Assembly: GCA_002286855.1 (NCBI GenBank)
Contig: NRSV01000033.1
Span: 248,001-312,000 of the forward strand
Source: Bipolaris cookei
Lineage: Eukaryota; Ascomycota; Dothideomycetes; Pleosporales; Pleosporaceae
Direction of reading: 5' to 3'
DNA: 64,000 nt
Shown: positions 1 to 9,735 of the stretch, one piece after another
How the letters are laid out: each line of letters opens with the position of its first letter
How positions within the stretch are numbered: position 1 is the stretch's first letter
Notes under the pieces: model-generated
What the model was told of the DNA's origin: nothing
What the model saw: the letters and a program-made list of their open reading frames with translations, nothing else
The model's database searches: none
Program-made: the position numbers and the translations under genes

Positions 1-1307
1 TTACTCGTAGAGGTAGCAGAACGGCCCATCGACTGTACTGACTAGGTCCTTGATCTGCAATGGCTTTTCGGACACGAGCACGTCCATATCAATGGTGTCA
101 TTCAAAGTTGCCCGTGTACTGTTTTCTCCGTTCCAAAATAGCGTACCGCCCGAAATAACCTGCTGCCTATACGGAAAATCAAGCGCTTGCCAAGTCGCAT
201 ATACCAGATCAATCATGCCATGATGGAACCAGAAATAAACATCTGCAACACAGTTTATTAGTAAATGATCGAGTAGCAGCAGGGAAACGGACTGAACGTA
301 CCACCAGGCGAAGCGTAAATATCACTTCCCGGATCTACACCGACACTGTAATGGCCCATACTGTGAACGCTTGGATTTCCCTGCATTCTTGTCTGGAACG
401 ACCCAATGTCTGTGTTATTCAAGATGAGATCAATGACTTTTTCCATTGTGCCGTCGCGTCGTGTGAGATAGCTGGAAATATCACGTCTGACACAGCGAGG
501 ATTATATCCGAAGCCATCTGCACGAGGGTTCGGCCGGTCAGGCAGGTTCTGTGCGAGTCCGCGAGGTCTGGGTAAGATGTGTTAGTTGGATTGCTATAGT
601 AAGGAGTGTATTTCGAAATGGCAAGAAGAGGAACAACTTACCCAAGGTTCATTTGCAAGCCCTTGAACGGTCCACTAGATATACAACCACCGCCTTCACC
701 AGCAGGTCTCTGAGCCGTGCCGTTTACTTTCACCTTGTATCCCTGGCCACCAAGGCTTGTCGGGCTGCCATCAAAAAGCGGGCTTGTCTCCAGGCTTTTG
801 GACCATCGCGGCCAGTTCCAGTATGGCTGTGTCCCATTATAGTGGCACTCGTTTCTCAGCGTATTTTCAAATATAGCCACATAGTAGCGGTGCCAGGTTA
901 GAAAGTTTCCAGTGCCGTGGATGTATGGCGTTTGTTTCATGTGGACAACGATGAAGTCGTCATAGCGGGATTTGGCGCCAGGGTAATCGACAGGATTCAG
1001 CTTGGACGGCTTCTTCATAAGACATTTTACAGCAGAAATGTAGGCGAGTTTGGCTCCAGCGGATAAGTCACCCCTTGGTACCGAGTCAATATTGCGAAAA
1101 AGGGACGACTGTGAAGTAGACGACGTACCATTCCCGACGTATACGCAATTTGTCCTTGGTACAGGTCGTGGATTTTTCAATCGCAGCTTTCATGGCCGGT
1201 CGGCCACGGGCCATCAACGCATGGAGAGGATCTGCGGACACCAATACACTAAGAAACAAAAGCGCGACAAAGAAAGTATACAGCGCTCTGAAGTTTAGCA
1301 CCGCCAT
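1..1307 (-). CDS. Secreted tyrosinase (type-3 copper protein), four exons
   Basis: Likely a copper monooxygenase that oxidises phenols to quinones outside the cell or in the secretory route. Exons read 1307-1129, 1073-642, 567-302 and 242-1, with GT-AG introns of 55, 74 and 59 bp; the joined frame is about 372 residues and ends in TAA at bases 1-3. The N terminus (MAVLNFRALYTFF...) is a hydrophobic signal peptide, so I start at 1307 rather than at the upstream in-frame ATG at 1355. CuA histidines are about H104, H112 and H121 (H-x7-H-x8-H, followed by a TWHRYY motif); CuB is about H272, H276 (VHSMGH) and the FWFHHGMID histidines near 299/300, which sit just after intron 3. All six ligands are present. 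No melanin or other biosynthetic cluster is visible beside it. The family is clear; the substrate is unknown. Confidence 0.88.
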
Positions 1308-4240
1308 TTTTGCTGTAATCAAAGAAAGTAGCGATCGACAGTGAGAGCTAGACAATGCACTCTGATGGATACTGGTTCAACTGCAAAAAGGGTGAATCTT
1401 TATATATCCATTCCAAGATCTCGTCGTCGCAAACTTATATAGCACCCAAGCTTAGTGAATAATAGATGAATAACGCCGGAGCCCAAGCCTACAAACGCTC
1501 TGATCATATAAAGAACGGTCTATTGCATTTTATATCTGCAGGAAAGCCAAATGGGAAAGCACCGCCAAGAACTGCGGCTCATATGAGGCTCTGAAGGGCC
1601 TTCCATGTATGCTGTTCGGGCAACGAGTCAGTGACGCAAGCGGCTTACTTGCATATGCTAACACATGTGTTACGTTAAACCGGAAGATCTACGGTAAGAC
1701 TTTCTAGAATATATGGATGCTAAAATTATAGATTGAAAATGAAACCGCAGAAATGTAGCAAAACCACTGCGCATCGACCTCGATAATTTAAGCCTTCTTT
1801 CCTTCGTATGTCTTCGCTGGTGTTTGAAACAACTAAAAACACTAGGCGACATTTGCTAGGCTATCCACACACAACAGCACCTTATCTTGCCAAACCTGAC
1901 ACCGCGCGGCGGATAGGATACCCCAGCTGCAAACACTATGCTATATATCATGTAAAAATTAATAATACTTCCGATCAAACATGCCAAGATCATCGCATTT
2001 AGCCCGTTTCACTCCATACGCTTGGCTTCTGTACAAGTCCAAACACGGAGCTAATAATATGTTACTAGACTCGACTTCTCTTTTCGCACGGCAATCGTAT
2101 GTCATGATCTGCAAAAAAGATGCGCCAGACCAAGGATGCAAGAAAGCAAGAAAAGCTTTGCCAATTGCGCGTGCGTTTCAAAGATCGTCCGCGCTATTCC
2201 TTTACACTTGGAAATAGTAATAAGCCTATAAGCACAGTAGTAGTACGCAAAATAAGCAACGTCTTAGTTACATCATTTGCCGATAGATGGCATCCCTGGG
2301 GTTCACACCTTGGCATACTAGTTTTATTTTATCGTCGTTGTTCGGAGTTCTGCACCACATATTTGTAAGTAAGTAGTAACTCTTGCATGTGACGGCTATA
2401 AGCACATACGCAGGTAAGATTCGCGGCTTTTTTCGATTTCCACTCTAACCGGCGAGAGTAGTCCCGCGTCTATCATGGTCAGCCCTTTGCTAGACTAGGA
2501 AGTAGATCGCCATTTAGGTAGAGGCGTATAAACTACCTGGTTCTGGTATGGGTACAGTTCAGTCCACTGTTGCTCGGGGCCCGAGATATATTGCGCGTGG
2601 TTTGTTGTGGGGTTCATCAGGGTTGAAGGGCCGAGAGAAAATGTTCTTGTTCTAGGGCTGCCGCCGTGAACGGACGGGTTAATAATTTAGCATGTTATTA
2701 TCGATGAAGACTTGGTTTAGATAGTCCAGTGGATCTCTTTAGTGAGTAGACTTGCTGTTACTGGCGTAAGAAATAATCCGTTCGCTATCCGAAAAGACTT
2801 ACCATCCCGTAGCAAATCCGTGTTCGGAGGAGACATGTCTTTCATACTGTTTGGGAATTTTCCAAGCCAATAGTTCGGTCCCTAGGCAGTTGTATCACTA
2901 GAGTTCTACCTGAATTCAAACCCTGCATCATTCGTTGATGAGCAAGAGTAGAACCTCTAGTTCAACACAAGCGAAGAGACATCCAACTGGGTAGTGAAGC
3001 CTACAGGAACAACCTTGTGCTAAATGATTGAACATGCACTTTGCAAATCACCTCAAGACACTAGTTTATTAGAAACTTATGTCCTCAATTGTAAAACGTG
3101 TCATTAGCTGAGTGTGGAACCTGAAGATTGTTAGTAGTGGAGATGACAATTGCACTAATCAGAATCACAACCACTGCTCAAGCTACGGAGCTCTTTACAA
3201 CTTGTTATCCACAGGCTATATATCCTAGAGAACTACTCGACTAGACTCAAAAAAAGCTCCTCTACAGCCTCCACGGCCTCTCTAATTCACCCTCAAAGAA
3301 AATCTCCTAGCACAGTACGTAGTTCTCCTAGACGCCGCACAGATCCAACGCAATCCCAGAACGCCATCACCACCACGCAGTACCATCAACCGATACCACT
3401 TACCTCGCATACAGCACCCCCCAAAACCTCAAATCTCACCCTTGCCCCATACCCTTAGAGCCCAAGCGCCCCACCCATGCTCTCACCACCCAATCCTAGA
3501 ACGCGGATCGAGTAAGCACTTAGCATCTTGAATAAACCAGCATTTCGCTTTCGCGAAATTCCATCACCGTGTTGATCTGTTTTTTTGCTATTCTGGGTGC
3601 GCAAGGGGTGTATGGATATCATTTCTCCATTCAAATAATCCCATTTCACTAACTCTGCCTCATACATCACACTCGCAAAAAAAGACCACCTTTTCCATTC
3701 GAACATACCGAAAAAAATTTAATTCACTGTGATGGCATGGAAATACGAGCCAAAATAACCTTCCCATGCACTACTCGCCCAATCCAGACTGGGAAAATTG
3801 AGAGAGTAACTCTTGCTACGAGACATTAGCACAACCCCACATACCCATCCTGTCGCCCACAAATATCGAGACCATACATAGATAGTACTCCCAACTTCAT
3901 GGCAATCACATGCGACCGTATATTTTGCGAGGAGAAAAAAAAAGATGACGTATATGTCCAGTGTATAATGAACAGGGTTGACCCATAAGTAATTCTTCGC
4001 AAGTGCGGCTATCTACACGCAGATACCCAAAGTAGCCTTGGTGTTTCCCAAGAGGAAAACATCGAAGAGAGAGATTTCATAGCAGAAGGATGGAGTCGGA
4101 CGATGAACGTGAGTAAACCAAAAAGGCAACCCTTCCAGAGAAACGGCAGCGTTCGAAGCTGAGAAGTATATTCGAGCTCGATAGAACCAGATAAAATATC
4201 ACATATCTCCTTCTTAACTTCCCCCTCCTACTCCCCCACC
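1308..4240. other. Intergenic, 2.9 kb, no gene seen
   Basis: Upstream of the tyrosinase gene and downstream of NOC3. Fairly AT-rich with many short AT runs. Open frames are all under about 90 codons, lack family motifs and do not join through convincing splice sites. No repeat or RNA gene was recognised. Confidence 0.6.
1398..1407 (-). promoter_or_regulatory. Possible TATA box of the tyrosinase gene
   Basis: TATATAAAG reads on the minus strand about 90 bp upstream of the tyrosinase ATG. Position and sequence suit a core promoter element, but this is sequence match only. Confidence 0.4.
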
Positions 4241-6292
4241 TTACTTCGTCGCCTCAATAACATTCCTCTCAACCCCTCTAACCGCCTCCCTCACACTCGG
4301 CGCAAAATGCCTCCTCAAAATCTCGCCCTCCCACACCGTCCCCGCAAAAGGGTTACTCCCCTCAATCTCCGGCTTTAGAGGATCAAACACGCCGTCGCCG
4401 CGCCTCTCCTCCGTATTCCACAGCGGCGCCACCTTCTTACCGTGAGTCTTTGTAATGCGGTTCAGCAAGCCGAGCATGGCGACGCAGGATTTCTCAGGTA
4501 GGTGCATGGAGATGGTCATGAGTTGCTTTGCAAAGGCTGCGACACGCAGGGGGGGCACCGCGCGGATGGATGTCGCAGGCAATAGAACGGAAGAAAGAGA
4601 GCGGATTAGCAGGACGATGGTGGTTTGGACGTTGATCTTGGCCGTGTCGGCGTGCGAGGTGCCTGCGGTGGGATCGGCTAAGTGAAGCGATTTGGAGCTG
4701 AGCTCGATGTCTGGGTTGAGCGCAACGGGGTGCAGGGCGCGGTAGAGGTGGGTGATGAAGTAGCTGAGGTCGAGTTTGAGTGCTGATGCGGTTTTTGCGC
4801 CTTCTTGGCCTTCGAGAAGGGCAAAGGCGGTGATGACGCAGAGGAGGGATTCGCGCGTGAGGTTGCGCTCGGGGGCTTCGTTGTCGTCGTCTTCGTTGGA
4901 GGCGTCGTCATCGTCGTCCATGGCGGCAGCTGCGGCAGTCAGTTCGGCGGTCGCAATAATATCGCGTAGTGCTTCTAGGATGTCGCCGAAGAAGTCTTGA
5001 TTGATCAGGTGTGCGTATCGTGCCAGACCTTCCAACACGGCGCCCATGAGCTTTGCGGAGCGGGCCTTGAGAATTCTGAAGTATGCCACGAATACCATCT
5101 TGAGCGTCTCGGCTTGCATCCGATCACGCTCCTCGTGGCTAACAGCGGCATCAGCCTCCTTGAACTCTTTCTCAATCGCCTTCTTTTCTTTTAGCTCTTT
5201 CCGAAGCCTTTTCGTCCTAAACTCGCGCTTCTGCTTTTGCTTCTTACTATTGACTGTTGGCTCTTCCGCCTTGTCTACAGAATGGTATGAAGCCTTGTGC
5301 GCGAACTCGGAAAGTAAACGAAGATGCAGAAAAGTGTTCAACACACTCTCGTCAAAGTGATAGTTCCGGCTTTTCATCATCTTGGTCAGCATGGTAACAC
5401 CCTCCAACGAGACATTGCCATCCTCGTCGTTTTCAAACACCTTCTCCATAGCCTCTCTACACCGCACAAAGTCTGCATCAACTTTTCGCGTGCTCAGCTT
5501 GCCAACCAGAATCTTGAGAAGCTCGCTGCGAAAATTGAAGTGCGGTACTGAATTGAGCAGGTTACACGCGCAGCTCACAGCGACAGTCGCCAAACTTGCA
5601 ACCTGCTCCTTGTCTGATCCACTCGCCTTTGCCAGTTTTGCCAGATGCTTAACGTAAGTCTCGTAACCCGACACAAGCTTTTGCTCGAATTGCCGCAGCT
5701 TCTTGACTTCCTTTGAGATCTTCTCCTGCATCTTCTCCTCCGACAGCGGCCGTATCCTGTATCCGGGGATAATGTCTTTGAAAATCGAGGCTTGCGTCGC
5801 CAGTGCCAATTTCTTGACTGTAGAGTTTTCTGAGTCGGCAAGCGCTTGTAATGTCTTCAATGCCCCAATGTGCTCCTCTGGATCCTCGTTGATCAGACTT
5901 GCTACCCGAGCAAGTTCTTCTTTCGCCTCCAGTATTTGCTGTCGTGCCGGTATTTTTGGCTTTTTCTCCTCCAACTCTTCTTTTTCGTTGGTGCTCCCAT
6001 TCCCCTCATCCTCACTTCCCGTCCCTAGAAAGCTATCCGAGTCTTCTTCCTCCTTGATGTCCTCCGCAGTCGGCTGCGGCGCCACCCAGCCCTCTGCTGC
6101 CCTGACAGGCAATTTCTTATTTTCCTTCTGCTTCTTCAATTTGCGCGGCCGCGTCTCGTAGTCCTGCTCCAGATCCCATTTCGCCGCATTCTTCAAGAAC
6201 GTCGCCTTGTGATCGACCGTCGTTCCGTTCCCGCGCTCTCCATCCTCGGGCGGCGATAATCTTCTTCGCTTGGCTGCTGGAACGCGGGACAT
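4241..6292 (-). CDS. NOC3: Nucleolar complex-associated protein 3 (60S ribosome assembly)
   Basis: Noc3p acts with Noc2p in maturation and export of pre-60S particles and, in yeast, also in replication licensing. The single open frame gives 683 residues from MSRVPAAKRRR; a longer frame begins 12 codons upstream but the basic nucleolar-type N terminus starts at 6292. Visible features are a lysine/arginine-rich N terminus (1-60), an acidic patch (about 80-112), the Noc3 N-terminal domain (about 115-215, with ASLINEDPEEHIGALKTL) and a C-terminal CBF/Mak21-type region (about 490-660, ending with NPFAGTVWEGEILRRHF). A DDDDDASNEDDD acidic stretch lies between them. Length and order match the family. 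It diverges from NIP7 across a 270-bp gap. Confidence 0.93.
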   Translation of the reverse strand: MSRVPAAKRRRLSPPEDGERGNGTTVDHKATFLKNAAKWDLEQDYETRPRKLKKQKENKKLPVRAAEGWVAPQPTAEDIKEEEDSDSFLGTGSEDEGNGSTNEKEELEEKKPKIPARQQILEAKEELARVASLINEDPEEHIGALKTLQALADSENSTVKKLALATQASIFKDIIPGYRIRPLSEEKMQEKISKEVKKLRQFEQKLVSGYETYVKHLAKLAKASGSDKEQVASLATVAVSCACNLLNSVPHFNFRSELLKILVGKLSTRKVDADFVRCREAMEKVFENDEDGNVSLEGVTMLTKMMKSRNYHFDESVLNTFLHLRLLSEFAHKASYHSVDKAEEPTVNSKKQKQKREFRTKRLRKELKEKKAIEKEFKEADAAVSHEERDRMQAETLKMVFVAYFRILKARSAKLMGAVLEGLARYAHLINQDFFGDILEALRDIIATAELTAAAAAMDDDDDASNEDDDNEAPERNLTRESLLCVITAFALLEGQEGAKTASALKLDLSYFITHLYRALHPVALNPDIELSSKSLHLADPTAGTSHADTAKINVQTTIVLLIRSLSSVLLPATSIRAVPPLRVAAFAKQLMTISMHLPEKSCVAMLGLLNRITKTHGKKVAPLWNTEERRGDGVFDPLKPEIEGSNPFAGTVWEGEILRRHFAPSVREAVRGVERNVIEATK

Positions 6293-6562
6293 AATGTGAT
6301 GTATGCAAATACAAAAATAAATCGACACAAGGCTTTAAGAAATTGCGCCTGTGCTGGGTGGTGTCGCAGCAGCGAGAAGAGGAATGCGCATTGGAAATTT
6401 TGGCCGCGGCGGAGACTAGTCCTGCTTTGCGCTCCACATTTTTTTACGGGCAAAAGCACATCTCGACTTTGCGAACTTGCGCCAGACCCAGCTAGCCCAG
6501 CACAGCTTCCCTCCAAACCACCCAACCGACACCTGGGATACATATATATAGATTTGCCCAAA
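6293..6562. promoter_or_regulatory. Shared divergent promoter, NOC3 and NIP7
   Basis: The two ATGs are only 270 bp apart on opposite strands. Both products serve 60S subunit assembly, so a shared bidirectional promoter is a reasonable inference. No specific factor site was identified with confidence. Confidence 0.5.
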
Positions 6563-7255
6563 ATGAGGCCCCTCACCGAACCAGAAACCAAAACTCTCTT
6601 CGAGAAACTTGCTTCCTACTGCGGAAAAGGTATCACAAACCTCATCGCCGACCCAGCTGGCGGCTCCGACCGCAACGTCTTCCGCGTCCAGGTACTTTCC
6701 CCCTCCTCCTTCCCCCCTTCACAAAATGATATCTCAATTCCCAATTACTAACATTTCTACCAGGGCTCCCGCGTCTACTACGTCCGCGAATCCCTCGCCA
6801 ACCTCGCCACAAGCGTCGCGCGCGACAACCTGCTCTCGCTGGGCATCTGCCTCGGAAAATTCACAAAAACCGGTAAATTCCGGCTCCACATCACGGCGCT
6901 GAGCGTCATTGCGCCGCATGCGCGTTACAAGGTGTGGGTGAAGCAGAATGGCGAGATGCCGTTTCTGTATGGCGGTAATGTGCTCAAGGCGCATGTGGGG
7001 CGGTGGAGCGAGGATTGTCCTGAGCATCAGGGTGTTGTGGTGTTGAGTATGAATGATACGCCGTTAGTAAGTTTGGAATAGTCATACTGTTTGTGTTTGT
7101 GCGGAAAGTGGGCTAATAGAGGTTGTTAGGGGTTCGGTGTGAGTGCGAGGTCGACGGCTGATGCGAGGAAGTTGGATCCGACGGGCATTGTTACGTTTAG
7201 GCAGGCGGATATTGGGGAGTACCTGCGAGAAGAAGATTCTTTGTTTACGACTTGA
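6563..7255 (+). CDS. NIP7: 60S ribosome biogenesis factor Nip7, three exons
   Basis: Nip7 binds pre-rRNA and is needed for 27S pre-rRNA processing and 60S formation. Exons 6563-6691, 6764-7066 and 7130-7255 join in phase 0 across introns of 72 and 63 bp to give 185 residues, close to the usual 180. The N-terminal domain starts MRPLTEPETKTLFEKL and the C-terminal PUA domain covers about residues 90-175 (LHITALSVIAPHARYKVWVK, then PFLYGGNVLKAHVGRW and GFGVSARSTADARKLDP). All conserved blocks are intact. Confidence 0.95.
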
Positions 7256-7927
7256 GTGGTAAGAGGGTAAGGAAAGCTTTTATTACATACGCTTGGAAGG
7301 TAGATTGTAGTGGAGGCAAGAGGAAAAACTAAACGCACAATGGGGTTGAATGCCTGTGTCAAAGGAAACACCATGCAGCGCGTAGAAGCTGGAAAAAGTG
7401 CGCAAGCAACGGGGGTTGGCTTGCTTGAAGAACTCTACAAGAACAAATGAGATACCCAAGTCCTTCCACCGTCACGCAGCGAACATGTAGATACGAAGCC
7501 CACCTCTTTTCACATCCAAAAGCAACTTGTTTCACAAAACACCAATCTTTTTCTTCTATAAAACATCTTAATTCATACACTCTAGCTCCAGACTCGCTCT
7601 TGCTCGTCCGCCAATGATACTGATATACATGTGAGCTTATAAGTTGTTGATAGCCGAATTGTTCGGCCCAGATAAAAAAGAAAAGAAAAGAAAAAGGGTA
7701 TATCGGTCTTTGATCCTTTTTTCTTCCTTTCTTCTTCTAGCCTCGAAGAAAGGTACAAAAAAGGGATTGTCGGCTAGAGGAAAAAAAACAAGACCAAACC
7801 AAAACAAAGGCTGCAATCTGTTGTTGTTGTTGTACAGTTTAACCCCAATTCTCTTCCCTCTTTCACCCTCTCAAAATAATTCCGCGGAGGGAAAAAAGAG
7901 TACGCGTCGAATATGCCAATCATCAAA
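7256..7927. other. Convergent 3' region of NIP7 and ISY1
   Basis: About 670 bp between two gene ends. It holds AT-rich sequence and a purine run near 7675-7700 (repeated GAAAA). No gene was seen; it probably contains both 3' UTRs. Confidence 0.6.
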
Positions 7928-8683
7928 TCATCCCAACTTCTCAAGTAGCTTCCTCCTCCTGCGCTCGACAAGCTCGTTGTTGACCTCGTCGAGGGTAGGC
8001 ACTCGCCATCGTACACCGTCGCCCGCGTCGCCTGGTAGTTCGATCCATTCTTTTTGCACTTTGCTCGCTTTCTCGTCCAGTTCGTCGCCCAATAACATGA
8101 AATTGTCCCAGGCCTCGCGCTCCTTTGCCTTCTCGTATGCTAAGAGCGTGCCGTCCTCCTCGTCCAGGTTGTAACCATAATAACCCGCATCTACTTTTTG
8201 CCTGAGCTCGCTCCTCTTTTCACGTCCCTTGTCCATGTCGTCCTCTGGGCGGCTCTGCCTTTCAAAAAGCTCCTTGACACCTGGCAACTCTTTTGCTCGC
8301 CCAAAATACCTATACCCCTTGCCACCTCCAGGCACCTCACGCCCTTCCTCATCCAGCACTCTTCCGCCTCGCATGTAGTTGGGCCCTCCTAAAGACCTGA
8401 TCTGGCTCTCCCACATGTGTTTCTCTCGCATGAGTTTGTTGATCTCATCGTTGAGATCGCGAATCTGGTAATCCGAGAGCGCCTCGTCCTGGATCTTTGT
8501 GACTTTGCGCGAGATCTCCTTGAGGACCTGGCCGCGCCATTTTTCGCACACAGGAATCGAGTTGACCGACGTGATGAGCTTGGGGCGGCGCGTGCGCGAA
8601 ATGTCAATGATTCCCGCCTCGGCAGCCTGCGCCGCGCGAAAGCGGAAGAGCATGGAATGCGCCTTTTCAGAGTTACGCGCCAT
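7928..8683 (-). CDS. ISY1: Pre-mRNA splicing factor Isy1
   Basis: Isy1 is a Prp19-complex-associated spliceosome component (NTC30 in yeast) that steadies the active site between the two catalytic steps. A single exon encodes 251 residues starting MARNSEKAHSMLFRFR, the near-invariant family start. The signature blocks follow in order: PKLITSVNSIPVCEKWRGQVLKEISRKVTKIQ, then LNDEINKLMREKHMWESQIRSLGGPNY (residues about 35-110). A central RYFGRAKELPGVKELF segment and a basic C terminus (ERRRRKLLEKLG) complete it. The length is normal. Confidence 0.95.
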   Translation of the reverse strand: MARNSEKAHSMLFRFRAAQAAEAGIIDISRTRRPKLITSVNSIPVCEKWRGQVLKEISRKVTKIQDEALSDYQIRDLNDEINKLMREKHMWESQIRSLGGPNYMRGGRVLDEEGREVPGGGKGYRYFGRAKELPGVKELFERQSRPEDDMDKGREKRSELRQKVDAGYYGYNLDEEDGTLLAYEKAKEREAWDNFMLLGDELDEKASKVQKEWIELPGDAGDGVRWRVPTLDEVNNELVERRRRKLLEKLG

Positions 8684-9735
8684 GGTTGCGGTTGTATGTT
8701 GGTATCGTTCTTAGTCAAAGGAAGTTTTGCCGTTGTCGTTGCGCGGCGTTGCTGTCGTCGTCGTCTCCGTAGTCGTGCGAGATGGTGTCGTGCGCTGGGT
8801 CGCGCTTTGGCGTGTTTGCGTGGGTGTGATTAGAGTGGTCAAAAGTCTATTATAGGTATACCGGAAGCTGCCCGCAGTTGCTGAAACGAAGGTGGAACAA
8901 GGAAATGGGATGTGCGATTGATTTTGTGTGGTTGTAAAGGAGGGAATAGACGAATGGGCCTCGCGTCTGGCCAGGAGCGAAAGTTCGGTCTACTACTTCA
9001 GTTTAGCGGTGACGCAGATTCTTGGCATTTTGCCCCCCGGAGAATACCGCTTTTGCGACCTGCGACCTGCATCCTGCATGAACATGATGCGAGCATGCCC
9101 ACTTGGCCGCCGTCACGCGCATCAATAATAGTAATAGTTAAAACGTAGTCTCTCCGCATGGTCACGAGCAAGGGCACATGTTTCAATTTACGTCTTTCTT
9201 CATTGGCCCCCATCGTTCTAGCCATTCGCTGTCACAGTAGTTCTATCACCACCTATCAAACATTATCCAACTCCGATATGCTGCCAGATCAAACATGCGA
9301 AACTTGACAACTCCAGAGTGAGGAGAGAATGAAGGGTCTAGTTACAAGCTATATGGAAACATGCCCCGACAAATACAGCGAAGTCGGAGCCTAGTGCGAA
9401 GGAGAAGCGTTAGGTCGTCTCAGTGTACAGCTCCATCCCCACTCAAGCACGCTGCGCAAATCGGACAGGCAATGCTTCACCGCCCAAACCCATGCTCTAG
9501 GCTCCTGTAGCGACCACTCGAGGTTTATTTGTTGTTTGATGCGAATCCAGATCGAATTGTAACGTCCAAAAGCCGCAAAACGGACAGAGATAGACATAGG
9601 AAAAAGGGACCGACTCCCACGAGTTATACAGAATGCTAGGAAAATAAAGAATGTCAGTCAAATCATGTGACTAGTTCAAGCTCGCAAAAGCGAGCCATGT
9701 GATGCTTAGGAATGGGTTTTAGGTAGTGAGTAGTT
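8684..9735. other. Intergenic, ISY1 promoter and downstream flank of apsA
   Basis: About 1.05 kb. Short open frames on both strands overlap each other and show no family motif. No RNA gene or repeat was recognised. Confidence 0.6.

Noticed and set aside
1..1307. Tyrosinase as part of a secondary-metabolite or RiPP (ustiloxin-type) cluster
   Set aside because: No precursor, DUF3328 protein, PKS or NRPS gene lies nearby in the window; the KR-bearing protein is 45 kb away with no repeated core peptide.
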